A stretch of DNA of 64,000 bases from Girardinichthys multiradiatus (lineage: Eukaryota > Chordata > Actinopteri > Cyprinodontiformes > Goodeidae), in the NCBI RefSeq assembly GCF_021462225.1, contig NC_061811.1, positions 25,381,663 to 25,445,662 of the forward strand, given 5' to 3'. The position numbers were made by a program, and so were the translations under genes. A model generated the notes under the pieces. It was not told where the DNA came from, made no database searches, and saw nothing but the letters and a program-made list of their open reading frames with translations. This document shows positions 46,116 through 58,800 of this stretch, piece by piece (position 1 is the stretch's first letter; each line of letters starts with the position of its first letter).

Positions 46116-47999
46116 ATGTGACAGCTCAGCATGCGATGAAGTGTTACAGTTTGCAATTTTATCTTAACACTCTCAGCCTTACTGCTTACTCTTCACCCTA
46201 TGCTTCACCAAAGCTGTGAGACGTTACTGCACTGGCATCAACATCGTTTCCAACTTTTAATGCTTCATCATAAAAAAACTGAAAATGCTGCTATTTTGTT
46301 ACTGGAGGTTGCACTGAATGTAAAGTGATTACCTTTGTTTCAGTTCCAACAAGGTAGTTATTATTGTACACTTACTCTAACCAACGAGTAAGAAGGGGTA
46401 TCACTGAAACCACTAAGATTTATAGTGTGAAAGATAATGACTCTTCCAGTGAGGAGTTGCACTCCACAGTGCTATGTTATGCAGAAGTCTATGAATCTGT
46501 CTATGGACATTACACTGCATATTTGTTAAAACAGTGGTACCAGCTGAAAAGGTCTCCATGCCAACAAATTTGATTTAAAAGCTACCAACTCCATTTCCTG
46601 AAAGTCTGGATGTTTTCTATGTCTTCGTAGGTGATTTTTAGCTTTGTTTTACAGACAAACTTTAATCTGTTAAGAAATTATGATCTTTTAATCAGCAACT
46701 CTGAAAACTGGTAGAAAGGCAATGATATATTTTTATATGATTATATTGCAATGCTTTTCATTTTAATGAAACTTGTTATTTATTTGGAAACTCTGAATCT
46801 TGATTATTGCTGTTGTTCTTTTACATTTTAAATGGTAAGTACTATCAGTAAAGCTGGAACCCTCCATGTCCATCAGGGTAATCAGCTGTGATTATGCAAA
46901 ACAGAGCCAGGCATTGTCCTAAGTGTGTTTTTCTGAGGTACGGAGGGCACTTTGAGTTTAATTTGTCTCTCAGAAATTCAGTTAACTTATAGTTTTTATA
47001 GGGCAGTATCTTTCTGTCCTTCTGGGCTGAGCTCATGTCCTGACAGCTCAGGAGCATTTTTAGATAGAGCGGATGTGCCTTTCCCCTTGCTGAGATCTTA
47101 TATTCATGTTGTTTACATTTATATGCAACAGGTTAAATTTGTTGGTGCAGCTGCAGAATGTAATGAGTGACAGTAGCTGTCCAAGTCAATGTAGTTATAT
47201 TGATCACAGTAGCATGCTACAGCTATTTATGCAGTTTTGCCTAAGGGCAAAACTGTTAAGGTTTTTGCCATTGCCTTTATTCCACGGATTTTTTTACAGT
47301 TCTTTGCATTGGAAATTTTGAGAAAGTCTTAACTTGTTTTAAGTTGTTTTTGCAAAAAGTCAGAATTTGGATCTGGAAGGATATTAAACTCAGTAATTGA
47401 CCTTAGCAGTTGGACTAGCTAGCTTAGTTTAGTGTTTATGCTAATGACTTTTAACAATACAAGCTTATAATAGATTTCTCATCATTTTGTACATTCAAAC
47501 TACAGAAACATGTTCACTAAAGGAGATTTAGTACTATACGAGATAGCGAGTCTCAAAAAATGCATATTGTTTATTTAAAAGGCAAGAAAGGAGCCATTTT
47601 GGATTTTGAATGGGCTTGGTAAGAAACCTGTGAATTTTCCACTCTGAGTTTTAACTTCAGGGAACATTTCTGAACTTCTGAGAAATAATGGAATGCACAA
47701 TTAGACCATATCTGTAAACTAATAATGTGGAAATAAATGTTTTTTCTCTTTTTTTGATTGTTTGTGGGTTTTATTGTAAGGCTTACAACAACAAACTGAA
47801 CAAATCCTGATTTAACTATGTTTTAAAATGTCTGTGGACTTGGCGCTGCTTGGAAAACTTAGTATTTACTGAGATACTACATGTTCTAAAGTTTGAAAAC
47901 TACTACCCTCCCTTGTTTTTCTTGCCTTTATTCTAGCACTTTCTGTCAAATGTGATCCCTTACAGATTTTGTCCATTCTTTTTCACATTTAGATGGTTC
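46116..47999. other. Unassigned stretch
   Basis: No exon, RNA or repeat recognised. Confidence 0.4.
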
Positions 48000-48780
48000 A
48001 GATCATCAGATATATTGGAAAATCATGCATCATTGGTAAATCAAAGACAACCCAATTAAATGAAAAATGCAATTTTCAAGCAATGATTTCTTTTACTGAA
48101 GAAACGAACTATCCAAACCATCCTGGTCCTATGTGAAAATATAAAGGCCCTCTTTGGTTAATCCATGGATTGACATGATTAACCAAGTTTTTTTTAAAAG
48201 CCAAGTTTAATCTTACTAGTCACACCCAGACCTGATTACTGCCAAACCAAGATAATTAAGAAACCACTTAAACACAACCTGCCTTGCAAAATTAAGTAGA
48301 CTAAAATTCACAAAAGCAACACATCATCCAACATTGTGGTGGTGGTCTAATGGTCTGGGGCTGCTCTGTTTCTTCAGGGTCTGCACAACCTGTCCTAATA
48401 GCTGGAACCACGGATTCTGCTCTTTACCAGAAAACTCTGAAGAAGAATTATACAACAATCAGTTTGTGATTATGCTCCAGCACACTTCAGGTATACAGCA
48501 TCACAATGATCCAAAGGACACCACCAAGTCTTCTTATCAGCTTAAAAAAACAAAATCAAAACTGAATGGAGGTTTTGGAGTGGTCTACTCAAAGTATGGG
48601 CTAAAATCCTGTTGAGAAGCTGTAGCTTGACCTTAAAAAATCAGTACATGGATAAAGAAAACATTCAGTGTGGCTGAAAGAAATCAGTTTTGCAAAGAAG
48701 AGCTGGGAAAATAAATCCTTCATGGGGATATAAAAGACTCATTGCCAGATATCAAAAATGCTTGATAGCATTTGGTGCAT
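48000..48780 (+). pseudogene. Decayed Tc1-like transposase, plus strand
   Basis: Around 48330-48480 the coding remnant corresponds to the GGGGLMVWGCFS segment, shown as WWWSNGLGLLCFF with a frame change, then WNHGFCSLPENSEEELYNN. The stretch QHHNDPKDT near 48500 is the second-Asp region. There are multiple frame changes, and the terminal repeats were not delimited. Confidence 0.65.
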
Positions 48781-49699
48781 GACCAGGCACCGCAACAGTG
48801 TACAGGGTCCTCATGACAGCAGGATTACGTCACTGTTGGCGCACGTACCCTCACACCCTGTTGAATGTGTCAAGTATAAACCTAGCTAGTTAAAAACCCC
48901 CCATGGCTCCAGAGCCACAGAGTGCAATCCCCTTCATTAGGGTCTAAATAATTAACCTACTATATGTTTTTAGATTATAAAACATAACATTTGCCTTTCC
49001 AAAATAAGTCATCTTTGCTTCTGTAAGAAGAGTACAAACAATCTGAATCTCCTAATTTACATGCATTTGATTTTGTTGTCTTTGCCCTTTTATTGCATGC
49101 CAGTGAACCTGATGTTAAAACTTTGGCTACCCTTTTTTTGGTCTGTAACACTGTTAAGGTGGGTGGAGTGTGTCGGAGTAACTCAGGGGATTCCAGCAGG
49201 ACCTTGCATTGTAACAAAATAATTTCATTTTCTCAGCGAATGTACTATTGTGGCTGTTTTGGCTACAGTACACAGCGTTGGGGGGCATATTTCAGATTAA
49301 TTCTGCAACAAGTTTACAATGTTAGCGGATAAGCAGAGTACATTGCCCAATGAATCTTAGAGATGATATCACATTGTCGGCTGGAAGTGCACTGTTTAAC
49401 TGTCATCACTTTATAAACTTATCTGCATCACTGTGTTGTATATCGAGAACATCGACAGAGAATTAGGGAAGTGAAATGCAATGTAGGGATCCAAATCCAC
49501 AGCCTAATGCTCTTGTTTACAACCATACTTTTCATAACATTTTGACTTTCACTTTAATGCAACACCTTCTCTTCTTTTCAAACATGCGTGGAAGTCATAA
49601 ATTAGTCTATTATTCAATATTTTCTATTATTTTGAGACAGGTTCTGGCCATAAAAACATTTAATGTTACTCTAGTGAAGTCATTTATTTGTTAATTTGC
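48781..49699. other. Unassigned stretch
   Basis: No recognisable feature. Confidence 0.4.
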
Positions 49700-50860
49700 A
49701 TATGAAGAAAAGTGACCCCAGATCATAATGCTTCCACCACATTTAACTGTCGTAATGGTGCTCCTTTGGCGAGACATGGAAATTCTGCTTTATACAATTT
49801 ACACATATCTTAATAAAGATAAATTAAGACTCCTATATGCAGTTCTTATGAAATGTTCAAATATTGATGTCTAATCGTGTTTTTTTCTATTTAGCTCTAA
49901 CAAAATGGGAATTTAATTACACTTAAACAACAATCCTAACCCTGTTAAATATCTACAAAAATGTGGATTAAGAGGAAAAAGTTAGGACACCCTAACCCCT
50001 ATAAGCTAGTCTTCCCCCTCTGGATAAAATAACTTCAGTGACTGCTAATGGCAAAAACCAGCAGCCACAGAGACAGTTTCTTCCCCCAGGGTGTCTCTCT
50101 GTAGTGAGCCACTCTGCTGGAAACAAATAAGCACACTGCACTGCCACAGCTTGCCGTGTTTATGTATATGTGTATGTTTATACATGTATGTGTATATATA
50201 TATTTGGAAAAAAAAAATCTTAAGGTGTTTTTACATATTGTGGTTGTTGTTTTGGACTGATGTTTGTGAGTGATGGAAACCAAAGTCAAATTCCTTGTTT
50301 GCACTCAGAAACTTGGCCATTAAAAATTATTCTGATGCTTCTTGGATCCATCTACCAGTCTCTGACAGTAATCTCAGGAAACGTGCCCACTCCTCATTTT
50401 CACCTGTGAGATGCTTGAAGGGTCTCTTGCATGTATAGCCTGTTTCACGTCACCCTGTGGCATCTCTGACTTTATTCCAGGACTTTTCATTTCTTAGTTT
50501 TCAGCCAGTCCTTAATGGATTTATTGCTATGTTTTGGGTTATTGTTATGCTGCAGGCTCCAGTACTGCTTGAACTTAAATGTTTTACAGATAGTCTCACA
50601 TTTTCCCTTTCACCACCCTCTGATAGACAGAGTGGTAGATTCTCATGCTGCAGCGAACCAACCCGAAACCATAACACTTCCACCTCCATGCTCTATAGCC
50701 GATAATAGGTTTGTCATGGTGGTTTTAATGAAACCCTTGAGCAGCCACAAGAGCAAGTAGTTCTTTTCAATGATTTTTTTCCAGCAATAGAATGTAAAAG
50801 TCTTCGGCAGGAACCAGGAACAATCTCTGAGCAGCCATGTTAAGATGAGCGAGATAAACA
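49700..50860 (-). mobile_element. Antisense Tc1-like relics, at least two
   Basis: ATAATGCTTCCACCACATTT near 49727 and ATAACACTTCCACCTCCATG near 50671 are each the antisense of the conserved glycine-rich Tc1 segment. AAAAAGTTAGGACACCCTAA near 49976 resembles a terminal end, also glimpsed at 12226 (AAAAAGTTAGGACACGTTAT). No readable gene remains. Confidence 0.55.
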
Positions 50861-50861
50861 T

Positions 50862-51285
50862 CCGAGGAAGGTGAGTTAATCCATAGAACTGAGTTTGACA
50901 GGTGTTGAGTGTATTGATGAAGAAGGTTCTGTGCTTTTCCTTCCAGGAGGAATCCGGGGAGTTGCAGAGTTAGCGAGGGTGTAAAGACAGGTGAGCGGTA
51001 GGTAGATGTGCATTAAGGTAAGCTTACTCCAGGAAGGCAAGGAAGAGGATCCAGGGAGAAGTTCAGACGCTTGGTAGCAGAGGATGATCTGATCAATCTC
51101 TGAGCCAGAGTTCTCTGGGGAAACAAAATCAGGTTTTATTGCTTATGTGAACCAACAATCTGCAGTCTGTCTCTTGCTCTAGCCTCCCTTTCTAAGGCCT
51201 TCCTGGTGAGCCACAGCTGAGGAGGATGCACCTGCCAGTCACACCCTGCAACAGAATGGGAAGGAGAAACACCCAGACAGCCTGT
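50862..51285. repeat. Dispersed repeat, copy 2 (partner at 22790-23291)
   Basis: It starts GAGGAAGGTGAGTTAATCC and ends GCACCTGCCAGTCACACCCTG followed by GGAGAAACAC, in the same order as copy 1. No coding signal is present. Confidence 0.5.
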
Positions 51286-51959
51286 ACATAGTTCTGTGGA
51301 TATGACGAGGTTATTTTCCTCAGACGCTGTATTTTATTATGCCAAACATTGCCTATATTCTGGTGTCCAAACAATTCAGTTTTGTCCAGACAACATTTTT
51401 CAAGAAGTCCTGGTCTCTGTCCATGGGCGGTTCTAGACAAGGGCCAACAGGGGCCAGTAAACCTGTAGAACTGGTCATGGCCCCTGTTATGGCTCCTGTA
51501 CTGAAGATATAATACTAAATCAATTTCTTATGATGATATGCACTGGCACGGAAACCATAACTGATTGGGCCTTTGAAACTATTTTATTTTTTATCTTTAC
51601 AGTTTTACTTTAACATTGAAATAAAAATTAAGGTGTTGCACTTTTAACTTCAGCCTTATTGAGATAAAATCACAGTTTTCATCTGCTAGATCAGGTCTGC
51701 AACCTTCAGCTCCAGAGCCATCGTTGGGCCCACAATGAACAGTTTCAACCATCTGATAAAAATGTTCACTCTCAGATGAAATGGAAATTGGGCCGGATAT
51801 TTAGGATCAGCCGAAGAACCACAAAGGCTGGAGTGTATCCTAACCTAAAACAGGCTTCAACATCAGTGACACAGTGAAGCCACCTTAACATTAACTGTGG
51901 ATTGAGAGGGTGTTGACCAAAAATGAAATTCCTGCTTTTAAATTTGGCACCTAGAACTG
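51286..51959. other. Unassigned stretch, possible decayed repeat
   Basis: GGGCGGTTCTAGACAAGGGC near 51424, with repeated 'GGCCCCTGTT', looks like a dispersed fish repeat, but it cannot be delimited or classified. Confidence 0.3.
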
Positions 51960-52620
51960 TGACAGAAATTTACAGCTTCCCATGAGGACAAAGCAAATGC
52001 CTTTCAACTACACCTCTGACATTTTATGATCAGAAGAGACAAAGATTCAGATTTCCAAAATGATAAAAAAATGTACAGAGGATGCATCCAGGCAATGCTT
52101 TTATACCTCAAAAAAACTGTCAAAACAACTGTCAAGCACGGTGGTGGAGGCTTCAGGCTTTGGGGATGTTTAGCTACTAGTGGTACCTGTAAATCCCACA
52201 AAGTGACGAAGGGTCATTACCTCCAAATCCCCCAAATTCTTAACTTACACCACCAATTAAAAGCTATCTGATTAAAACCAGGAAACAGTAAGATGTTCCA
52301 GCAGAAAAAATATCCCAAATACACTTTGTAAGTGGTTTGGGCTAACCTTAAATGAAGACTCTGTGCCAGGGAACCAACCAGCTTTAACGTGCTCTAGCAA
52401 TTCTGATAAGTAGAGTGGTCAAATTTAGTCAGTATTATGGCAGAAGCTTGCTGATGACTACAAAAACAGTTTACTTCTCTACTACTGAGTAAGGGACATT
52501 TATCCAAAAATGGGGTTTATGTATGTAAAATCTTGACCCTGTTTAAATGTATGTAAAATTCTGACTAGCACTGCTCGAATATAAATAAAATATTAAATAT
52601 CTTCCCCACTTTTGATATAC
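51960..52620 (+). pseudogene. Decayed Tc1-like transposase, plus strand
   Basis: TVKHGGGGFRLWGCLATSGT at about 52115-52190 is the conserved Tc1 segment after the first Asp. FQQKKYPKYTL near 52300 is a degraded second-Asp region in another frame, and VWANLK follows. The Glu region is not recognisable. Confidence 0.7.
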
Positions 52621-53394
52621 AAATCATGCAGATTTGAACACACTGTATGGTATTACCCATTTCTGCAACAGAACTGCAAAAAAACAAAGACAGCATGAGA
52701 GATAATCAGTCTTAAGACCTCATCTAAACTACACCCCAGTCTGCCCAATGCCTGCCAGCTCTGGGGATTGTGCTGGAGTTTTAATCCACTTAAAAGCAGA
52801 GGACCTCTGCTGCTGTTTCCAAGGGGCTTGACCCATGCTGAACGTGCGCGCATGCATAAAAACAATGCATGTGCACAAATCCAGCCTGGCCTCATAAATA
52901 CCATGCTTTCCAATGCACTCAGAGTTCAACTTAAAGCAAAAGTGTAAGAATGCATTGTAATTAATAAATTAGGTGCAAATTAGAGGGGGCCCTGGGGGTA
53001 GGGGGTTGAAAATTGTCTAAAGCAGCTAAATTGTTTCAGATGTTTGTCCACATCTCCGATTAGGCCTGACTGGTGGATTGGGTGAACTAACCTTAACTGG
53101 ATTTATTGGAGAGGGGTCACCACTCATTTTCTATCAGTTATTCATGTGTGGATTTTAAATATTAGCTAAATTCTAAAGACAAATTGCTTAAATTGTTTGC
53201 CCCAATGATACACTGCAAGGAGATATCAACAACAACGCAATATTGTAAGAGACAATATAAATCAGCTATGAAAAAAACAAGTTTTTAATTTATAAACAAA
53301 ATAAAATACTTTTCCCTCATGTTCAAATGCCTTATTCTGTGCTGCGGACATATTGTCATACTTTTGCCTCTTCTTGCTCCGCAATCTAATTTGA
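52621..53394. other. Unassigned stretch
   Basis: No recognisable feature. Confidence 0.4.
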
Positions 53395-53960
53395 AATGTA
53401 CTAATTCCTTATTCTTGCGGAGGGAGGGCGAACCACTGACTTGAACAGCTGCTTCATGACCCAAAAAACTGTCAGTCTTTCCCTGGAATAAATTGTGGAA
53501 TATACCATGTTTGGGTACAGGGGGGAGCTGAGGACGTGCGCGTCCGGGAAAGCGCGGTTTGCCGGAAAGCGCTCCCGTTCTGGTAATCTGCTGAATTATA
53601 CCGACAATATAAAGAGGGATTGGGGTAAAGTGGCTTGTTTAAGGTGGGAAAATGAGAAAAACGAAACAATAGCTCAGTGTAATCCGCCCCTGTGCTTCAG
53701 AGCCGCGTTTCTAGAGGACTCATAGTAGAATCAATTCAGCGAGAGGGGAGCTTGAAACCGTCCACTCATGCTTTCCTCCGAGTCTGAGAGAAACACAGTT
53801 GAAGGGAAAGGCACAGAGCAGTCTGCCGCTCTACAAGATCACAACAGGCCGGCTCCCCTCACCAACGGAAAACAGCAGCTGAATCTGCTTAGAAATAAAG
53901 CATTACTGAAAAAAACACACTCTGAATCTACACGAGAAGATACAAACATTGCTCAATAGG
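53395..53960. other. CpG-rich patch, possible promoter or first exon
   Basis: About 25 CpGs occur in roughly 470 bases, including GACGTGCGCGTCCGGGAAAG near 53532, within AT-rich DNA. A TATAAAGAGG lies near 53608. Two adjoining plus-strand frames (53495-53725 and 53768-53959) have mixed, protein-like composition but no domain, no strong start context and no splice donor before their stops. Either a promoter with non-coding first exon or a decayed CpG-rich repeat would fit. Confidence 0.35.
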
Positions 53961-54269
53961 GTTTTTTGAGACATTAGATGCCATCTGAGATGATAAAGTC
54001 AATGTAGAGCTAACATCTCACCTTCTGACTTACAGCATATTTCTCCAAATCAACCTGGACCCTCTCTTATCTCATCTCCTCTTCTCAGCTCACCCCACTG
54101 TTTTCTTCTATAGGATTTGGATCTGGGGATCAAGATAACCAAGGAACATGGTTGATTTTCCCATGTGTATTGTCATGGGAATAAACTGTCTCTTTATCCT
54201 TTCAAACCACCCAATGACAACACAATTTAAAAATACTATTTATATTTATATAAAATGTCCTGGTTTTGT
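53961..54269. other. Unassigned spacer
   Basis: No recognisable feature. Confidence 0.35.
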
Positions 54270-55340
54270 CCTTATTTCAAAGAGATCATAATGCCATGCA
54301 CTCTAACAAGGTTCCCAGGCTCTGTGAAAGAAAAAACAGGCCCCCAGCATCACAGATCCTCCACTGTAGTTCACAATGGACATGAGTTGCATTGCCATGT
54401 CTATTAGATCATCGATAGTAGATGATCTATATTGTCTTTATCTCATCACAAAGGTTTTCAATAAGATTTAGGTCTGGGACCCATATGGCTATGGAAGAAG
54501 TTTGATTTTGTGTGTGGAGAACATATTCTGTGTTTAATTATGTACTTTGGAACATTATCTTGCTGGAAGACCCGATGACAATCTATTTTCTGTTTTCCGG
54601 GAGAAACCTCCATTTTTTACGTTTTTTGGTATTTTAGGAGAGTTCACAATAATATGCACTTTAAAAAGGTTTGGAAGACTCCACTGTTCTTAACAGTGGG
54701 CATGGGGTGCTTTGCCATGCTATTATCTTAAATTTCAGTCCTCAAGGGCCACTGTTCTGTAACTTTTAGATTTGCTCCTGCTCCAACACACATGAATCAA
54801 ATAATTACTGAGACCATGTGGAGCGTTAATGTCATGCTGAGGAACTAATTCAGCTCTTTGATTGGACTGAAGTTTTAGAACCCCGGATCTAATCCCTTTG
54901 GATCCTTATGTTGCAGAATGCCTGAATGAGATTTTTACTTTAAATCTCCTGGTAATTTAAGTAGTTCATGATTCTAACTTTAACAGGGTTCCCAGGGCAT
55001 ATGGAAGAGAAAGAGGCCCACAGCATTACAGATTCTCCACTGTACTTAACAGTGAGCAAGAGGTACTTTTCCACCTAATCATCTGTTGTTGTAACCCAAA
55101 TCCACCTGGATATTTGCCAGAAAACTCAATACCAATCTCATCTGACATGTTTATGTTTCAACAGAATGAATGCTTTTTCTCTGGCATGCCTCTCAAACAA
55201 CCATTTAGCATGTAGATAACTTCTAATCACTGTTATGGAGAGAGTTTGTGACCACAAGATGGCATTCTTTGCAGCAATCCTCTAACAGTGAACTTTGACA
55301 ATTTGTTGTACTCGACTTACTCTCCTGTTTGTTGTGCATA
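54270..55340 (-). mobile_element. Antisense Tc1-like relic with a threefold repeated module
   Basis: The same module appears three times, diverged. Its core, TCCACTGTAGTTCACAATGG, TCCACTGTTCTTAACAGTGG and TCCACTGTACTTAACAGTGA, lies at about 54360, 54680 and 55036. The first and third are preceded by matching GGCCC(C/A)CAGCAT-type text and GGTTCCCAGG. The core is the antisense of a Tc1-type glycine-rich region. The spacing of about 320 and 356 bp and the shared flanks suggest segmental duplication or stacked insertions. A MITE (54730-54900) lies within. Confidence 0.55.
54730..54900. mobile_element. Truncated MITE of the 44750 family
   Basis: CAGTCCTCAAGGGCCACTGT, then CTCCAACACACATGAATCAA and a right part ending TTTTAGAACCCCGGATC, correspond to the family seen at 44750 and 62870. 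Confidence 0.55.
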
Positions 55341-55510
55341 GCTGCATGATAAACATGGCATATTTGTACCCTAAGGAAACAAAAGGTCATGGATTACTAA
55401 TTCAAATATTGATAGATATTCAAATCCACTTAAAAGAGTATAAAAATAGATAAAGACTTCCACTGAATTTATTTTATAGGGATAGTTAGGGATACATTTA
55501 TGCCCTAATA

Positions 55511-55825
55511 ATTTTGTAATCAGGGGCTCTACGGTGGTGCAGTTGGTAGCACTGTTGCCTTGCAGCAAGAAGGTCCTGGGTTTGACTTTCTGCATGGAGT
55601 TTGCATGTTCGGGTTCACTCTGGGTACTCTGGCTTCCTTCCACAGTCTAAAAACATGACTGTTAGGTATGAGTGTGTTTCTGTGTTTCCCTGCGATGAAC
55701 TGGCGACCTGTCCAGGGTGTACCCTGCCTCTTGTACGTAGACTGCTGGAGATAGGCACCACTTCCCCCTGCCACCGTGGAAGCAGCGGGTATAGAAAATG
55801 GATGGATGGATGGATTTTGCAAACA
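55511..55825 (+). mobile_element. Full-length tRNA-derived SINE with (ATGG)n tail
   Basis: The SINE body is 55523-55813. The A-box-like head is TGGTGCAGTTGGTAGCAC, and the B-box region is degraded (GGGTTTGACTTTC). The shared body phrases TGGCGACCTGTCCAGGGTGT and AGACTGCTGGAGATAGGCAC follow, and it ends in AAAATGGATGGATGGATGG. ATTTTGTAATCA (55511-55522) and ATTTTGCAAACA (55814-55825) form an imperfect target-site duplication (10 of 12). Confidence 0.9.
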
Positions 55826-57269
55826 AACTATTTTTTACTAAAAAGTTATTTTTTCTAATATGTTTAGTGTAAGATTATTCTACTGCAATAAAAGATAAAA
55901 TAATATTTTATTTGAGGGATTTTTAGATTTCTTTACCAGGAATGCCAATATGTGTAAAAAGTGCTGAATTTTTATTTTAGAAAAAAAATGGATAACTCTA
56001 CTGATAAGATACTTATTCCTTCTATTTGAAGGTTCCTCCAAGTAACAATTGACATGTCAGCCTTCACCAGGCAATAAATCCTTTATATTTGTTACATGGC
56101 TATTTATTGGCAAAAACCGTAAAATAAACCTTAACTGGCACCTATAATCCTGTTTTGCGGCTAAAATGCAACCTCGTGCATTGATGCTCTCTATCAGTAC
56201 GCTTGGCTTCTTCCTAGTATCACTTGCATGCAATCAGCTTTGCAGTCTCATATCTTTTTACCCATCAGCTCCACCACATCAGCAAGAGGTGCCTTGCTTA
56301 AGGGCACGTGTTTACAGAGAAGAGGATGAAGATGTTCATGCATGCAGTGCAAGATGTCACCATCAGAAAAAAAGTGGTATTGTTGTAAAAGTTCCTCCAG
56401 GGCAGCAACACAGCCCTGAGGTTAGAAAAACTCTTCAGCTTTATGTTAATTCACACCTGCTGAATGCTTTTTTATGTGGGGGCTTCCCGAAGGTTAGCTA
56501 CACAGTTGCACATATGTAATGGAAGTGACTGTTGATTTCAAACTTATGCACAAAAAAACATGAAAAACTGGATTACCCTCAGAGTAAAAATCTGCAGCAT
56601 TTTTATCTGTAGCATTTTTGCAGCAGCACCTGCTGCAGGCGTTTTGGGCCTGAGTAGCTGCTAACTGAGGGGTTTATATGACAGTTGCAGTGGTTTGTTA
56701 ATGAGAGTTTACGCTCTGCCTTTCTATCCCGTTTGCAGCACACTCACCTACTTGCATGCGCTGTGCCTGTAATCCATATTTCAGTGTGCTTGTGTATGCG
56801 CCTACAGAGAGAGGGGTGTGTATCCACGCCACCAGCAGCCCCACTCACCAATGTCACCTTCATGAGTGGCTCCATTGCGAGAGCATCCTTCAGAATGAAA
56901 CAGATTAGCTTTGCAGGCAGGGATGTTGATGAGGTCACCACTTCCCAAGGTCACACTTACACACGTGTATCTAAGGGCCCACCGGCGTTAACGGCCCCCA
57001 CCCCCCTACACACAAACACCTTTCAGGTCATGGACAGCCTCAATTTGACCCCCTGCCTACATGCAGATGTGAATAAGGCTGAATAAGCCACTTCTGATAC
57101 GATAAGCCTTATTCTAACACTTATATGTCAGTTATTGCATTTTTTGTTTTTAATCTACGCACAAGGGTATGCTAGGAGATAAGACCTGATGACTGGAACC
57201 AGAGTTTGACTTTAGTTTCATCTGTTTAAACAGCTAAATAACACTGAGCACCAAAGAAATTACGTTGAC
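55826..57269. other. Unassigned stretch
   Basis: Two plus-strand frames of 117 and 133 codons (56166-56519, 56685-57086) have no recognisable domain, membrane or signal pattern beyond a hydrophobic start, and no splice context that would make them exons. They are treated as chance. Confidence 0.4.
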
Positions 57270-58800
57270 TTGCAAAATTATTAATTCTCCTTGAACCTTT
57301 CCACGTTAGAACCACAAACTTTAATGTGTTTTATTGGTATTGTATGTGTTACACCATCATAAGCTAGAAAATTTTAAAATGTGTGCATTTGTCAATGCTT
57401 TTTAGAACTAATGTTTGCTGCAATTACAGCTGCACAACGTTTGGAGTAAGTCTCTACCAGCTTTGCTTATCTGGGGACTAAAATTTGTGCGCAATCATAT
57501 TTGCAAATTAGCTCAAGCTCAAATTTGATGGAGAGCATCTGTAATTAACTAGAAAATATTTTTTCAAGAATTGTACGTAAGAAAGATAGATTATAGATCT
57601 GTAATTTATCTCGATCTAGAAAGGGCATCTTAATTAAAGGTTTAATTACAGAAACCTTAAAAGCCCGTGGTAGATCTCCATTTAATAAGGATATGTCTAT
57701 CATATCTAGAATGGGGCTGGTAATCAAAGGGAGCACTTGACTTAATGATTTGCTTGGAATTGGGTCTAACTTGGAAGTTGAAGGTTCAATAAAGCCAATA
57801 GTTTTGTTAACTCAGAAAGCTTAACTGGGGCAAAACAGCTGAAAAACGGATCACGTTCTGTCCCTGCTGAAAAAAAAAAGGGACCAAAAACGCAGCATGA
57901 TGCTGCCACCACTATGTATCACCACAAGGAGGATGTTAACTTCATCCATCTTCTCATCAACTGGCCATCTTCTAAACCACTAGTTATCAAACCTTTTATA
58001 ACAAGTACCTTCACACTAAAATGAAAGGTTTATTAGTACCATAATACAGGAACACATTGAGGCCACGAGGACTTGCACTGTTAGTTTAATGTGTTATGAT
58101 AAAACACAACTATCAAAGGTAAACGTTTGGATCTCAAAGGAAAAGCAGCCCCACAGCATGACACTGCCACCCCCATGTGGCACTCTGTTGATGGTATGTT
58201 TAGAGTGATGTGCAGTAAACAGATTTACCCATACATATCTTAGGCTCATACACCCAAAGGTCAATTTTGGTCTCATAAGCATGTGTCCCCTACATGGCTT
58301 TTCGCTTTCTTCCTGCCACTCGTTTTTAGGATTTTTTTTTCAGCCAATTGATAAACTTAAGATAGCTGTTATGGACAATGTAAGCAGCCTTTAGTCAGTT
58401 CCTGGACCTTTTGTGTAAAGGTGTATAATTCTTTTTGAGTAAAGGACGTCTGTGAACATTATGTTTAAATCTTCCCAGATATTTGATTTAAGTCTGGGCT
58501 TTGGCTAGGTCATTCTAAGACATGTATATGCTTTGATTTAATCTTTTGTAGCCTCTAACAGGTACTGTCCCAAAGTGCCCAGTATTTAACTCCATCCATC
58601 TTCCCATCAAGTCTGACCCGCTCCCACAGCATGATGCTGCCACCACTACCACATTTTATCATAAAGCATTTTGGGGGCATGCCCAAATGTTTCATTATGG
58701 TCTCCTCTTACAAGAATGCCTCCTACCTCATTTGCTGTGTTTCCTGGCTGGTGTAACTGCAAACATGGCTTCTTATGGCCTTCTTTAGGCCACTCAGTCA
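57270..58800 (-). mobile_element. Antisense Tc1 relics, several fragments
   Basis: The outer end phrases are at 57275-57360 (ACTTGCAAAATTATTAATTC and ACCACAAACTTTAATGTGTT). Conserved-segment remnants lie at 57897 (CATGATGCTGCCACCACTAT), 58157 (CATGACACTGCCACCCCCAT) and 58628 (CATGATGCTGCCACCACTAC). At 58282-58100 the minus strand still reads [14 protein letters not shown] and [17 protein letters not shown]. Three copies of one conserved segment within 750 bp mean at least three elements or duplications. A LINE piece interrupts the first. Confidence 0.7.
57541..57790 (-). pseudogene. L2-like LINE reverse transcriptase fragment
   Basis: On the minus strand the frame reads STSKLDPIPSKSLSQ, then LPLITSPILDMIDISLLNGD, LPRAFKVSVIKPLIK, and NLSFLRTILEK near the end. 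The order LDPIPSK, PLI, FKVAVIKPLLKKP-like and ISNLPFLSKILEK-like is the start of the reverse transcriptase domain of L2/CR1-type LINEs. The catalytic motifs would lie further on and are missing. The piece is embedded in a Tc1 relic. Confidence 0.75.

Noticed and set aside
53768..53959. Candidate first coding exon MLSSESERNTVEGKGTEQ
   Set aside because: Composition looks protein-like, but the start context is weak, no splice donor precedes the stop, and no family is recognised; reported only as part of the CpG-rich patch.
56166..57086. Two plus-strand frames of 117 and 133 codons
   Set aside because: No domain, repeat or exon boundary that I can support; likely chance in less AT-rich DNA.
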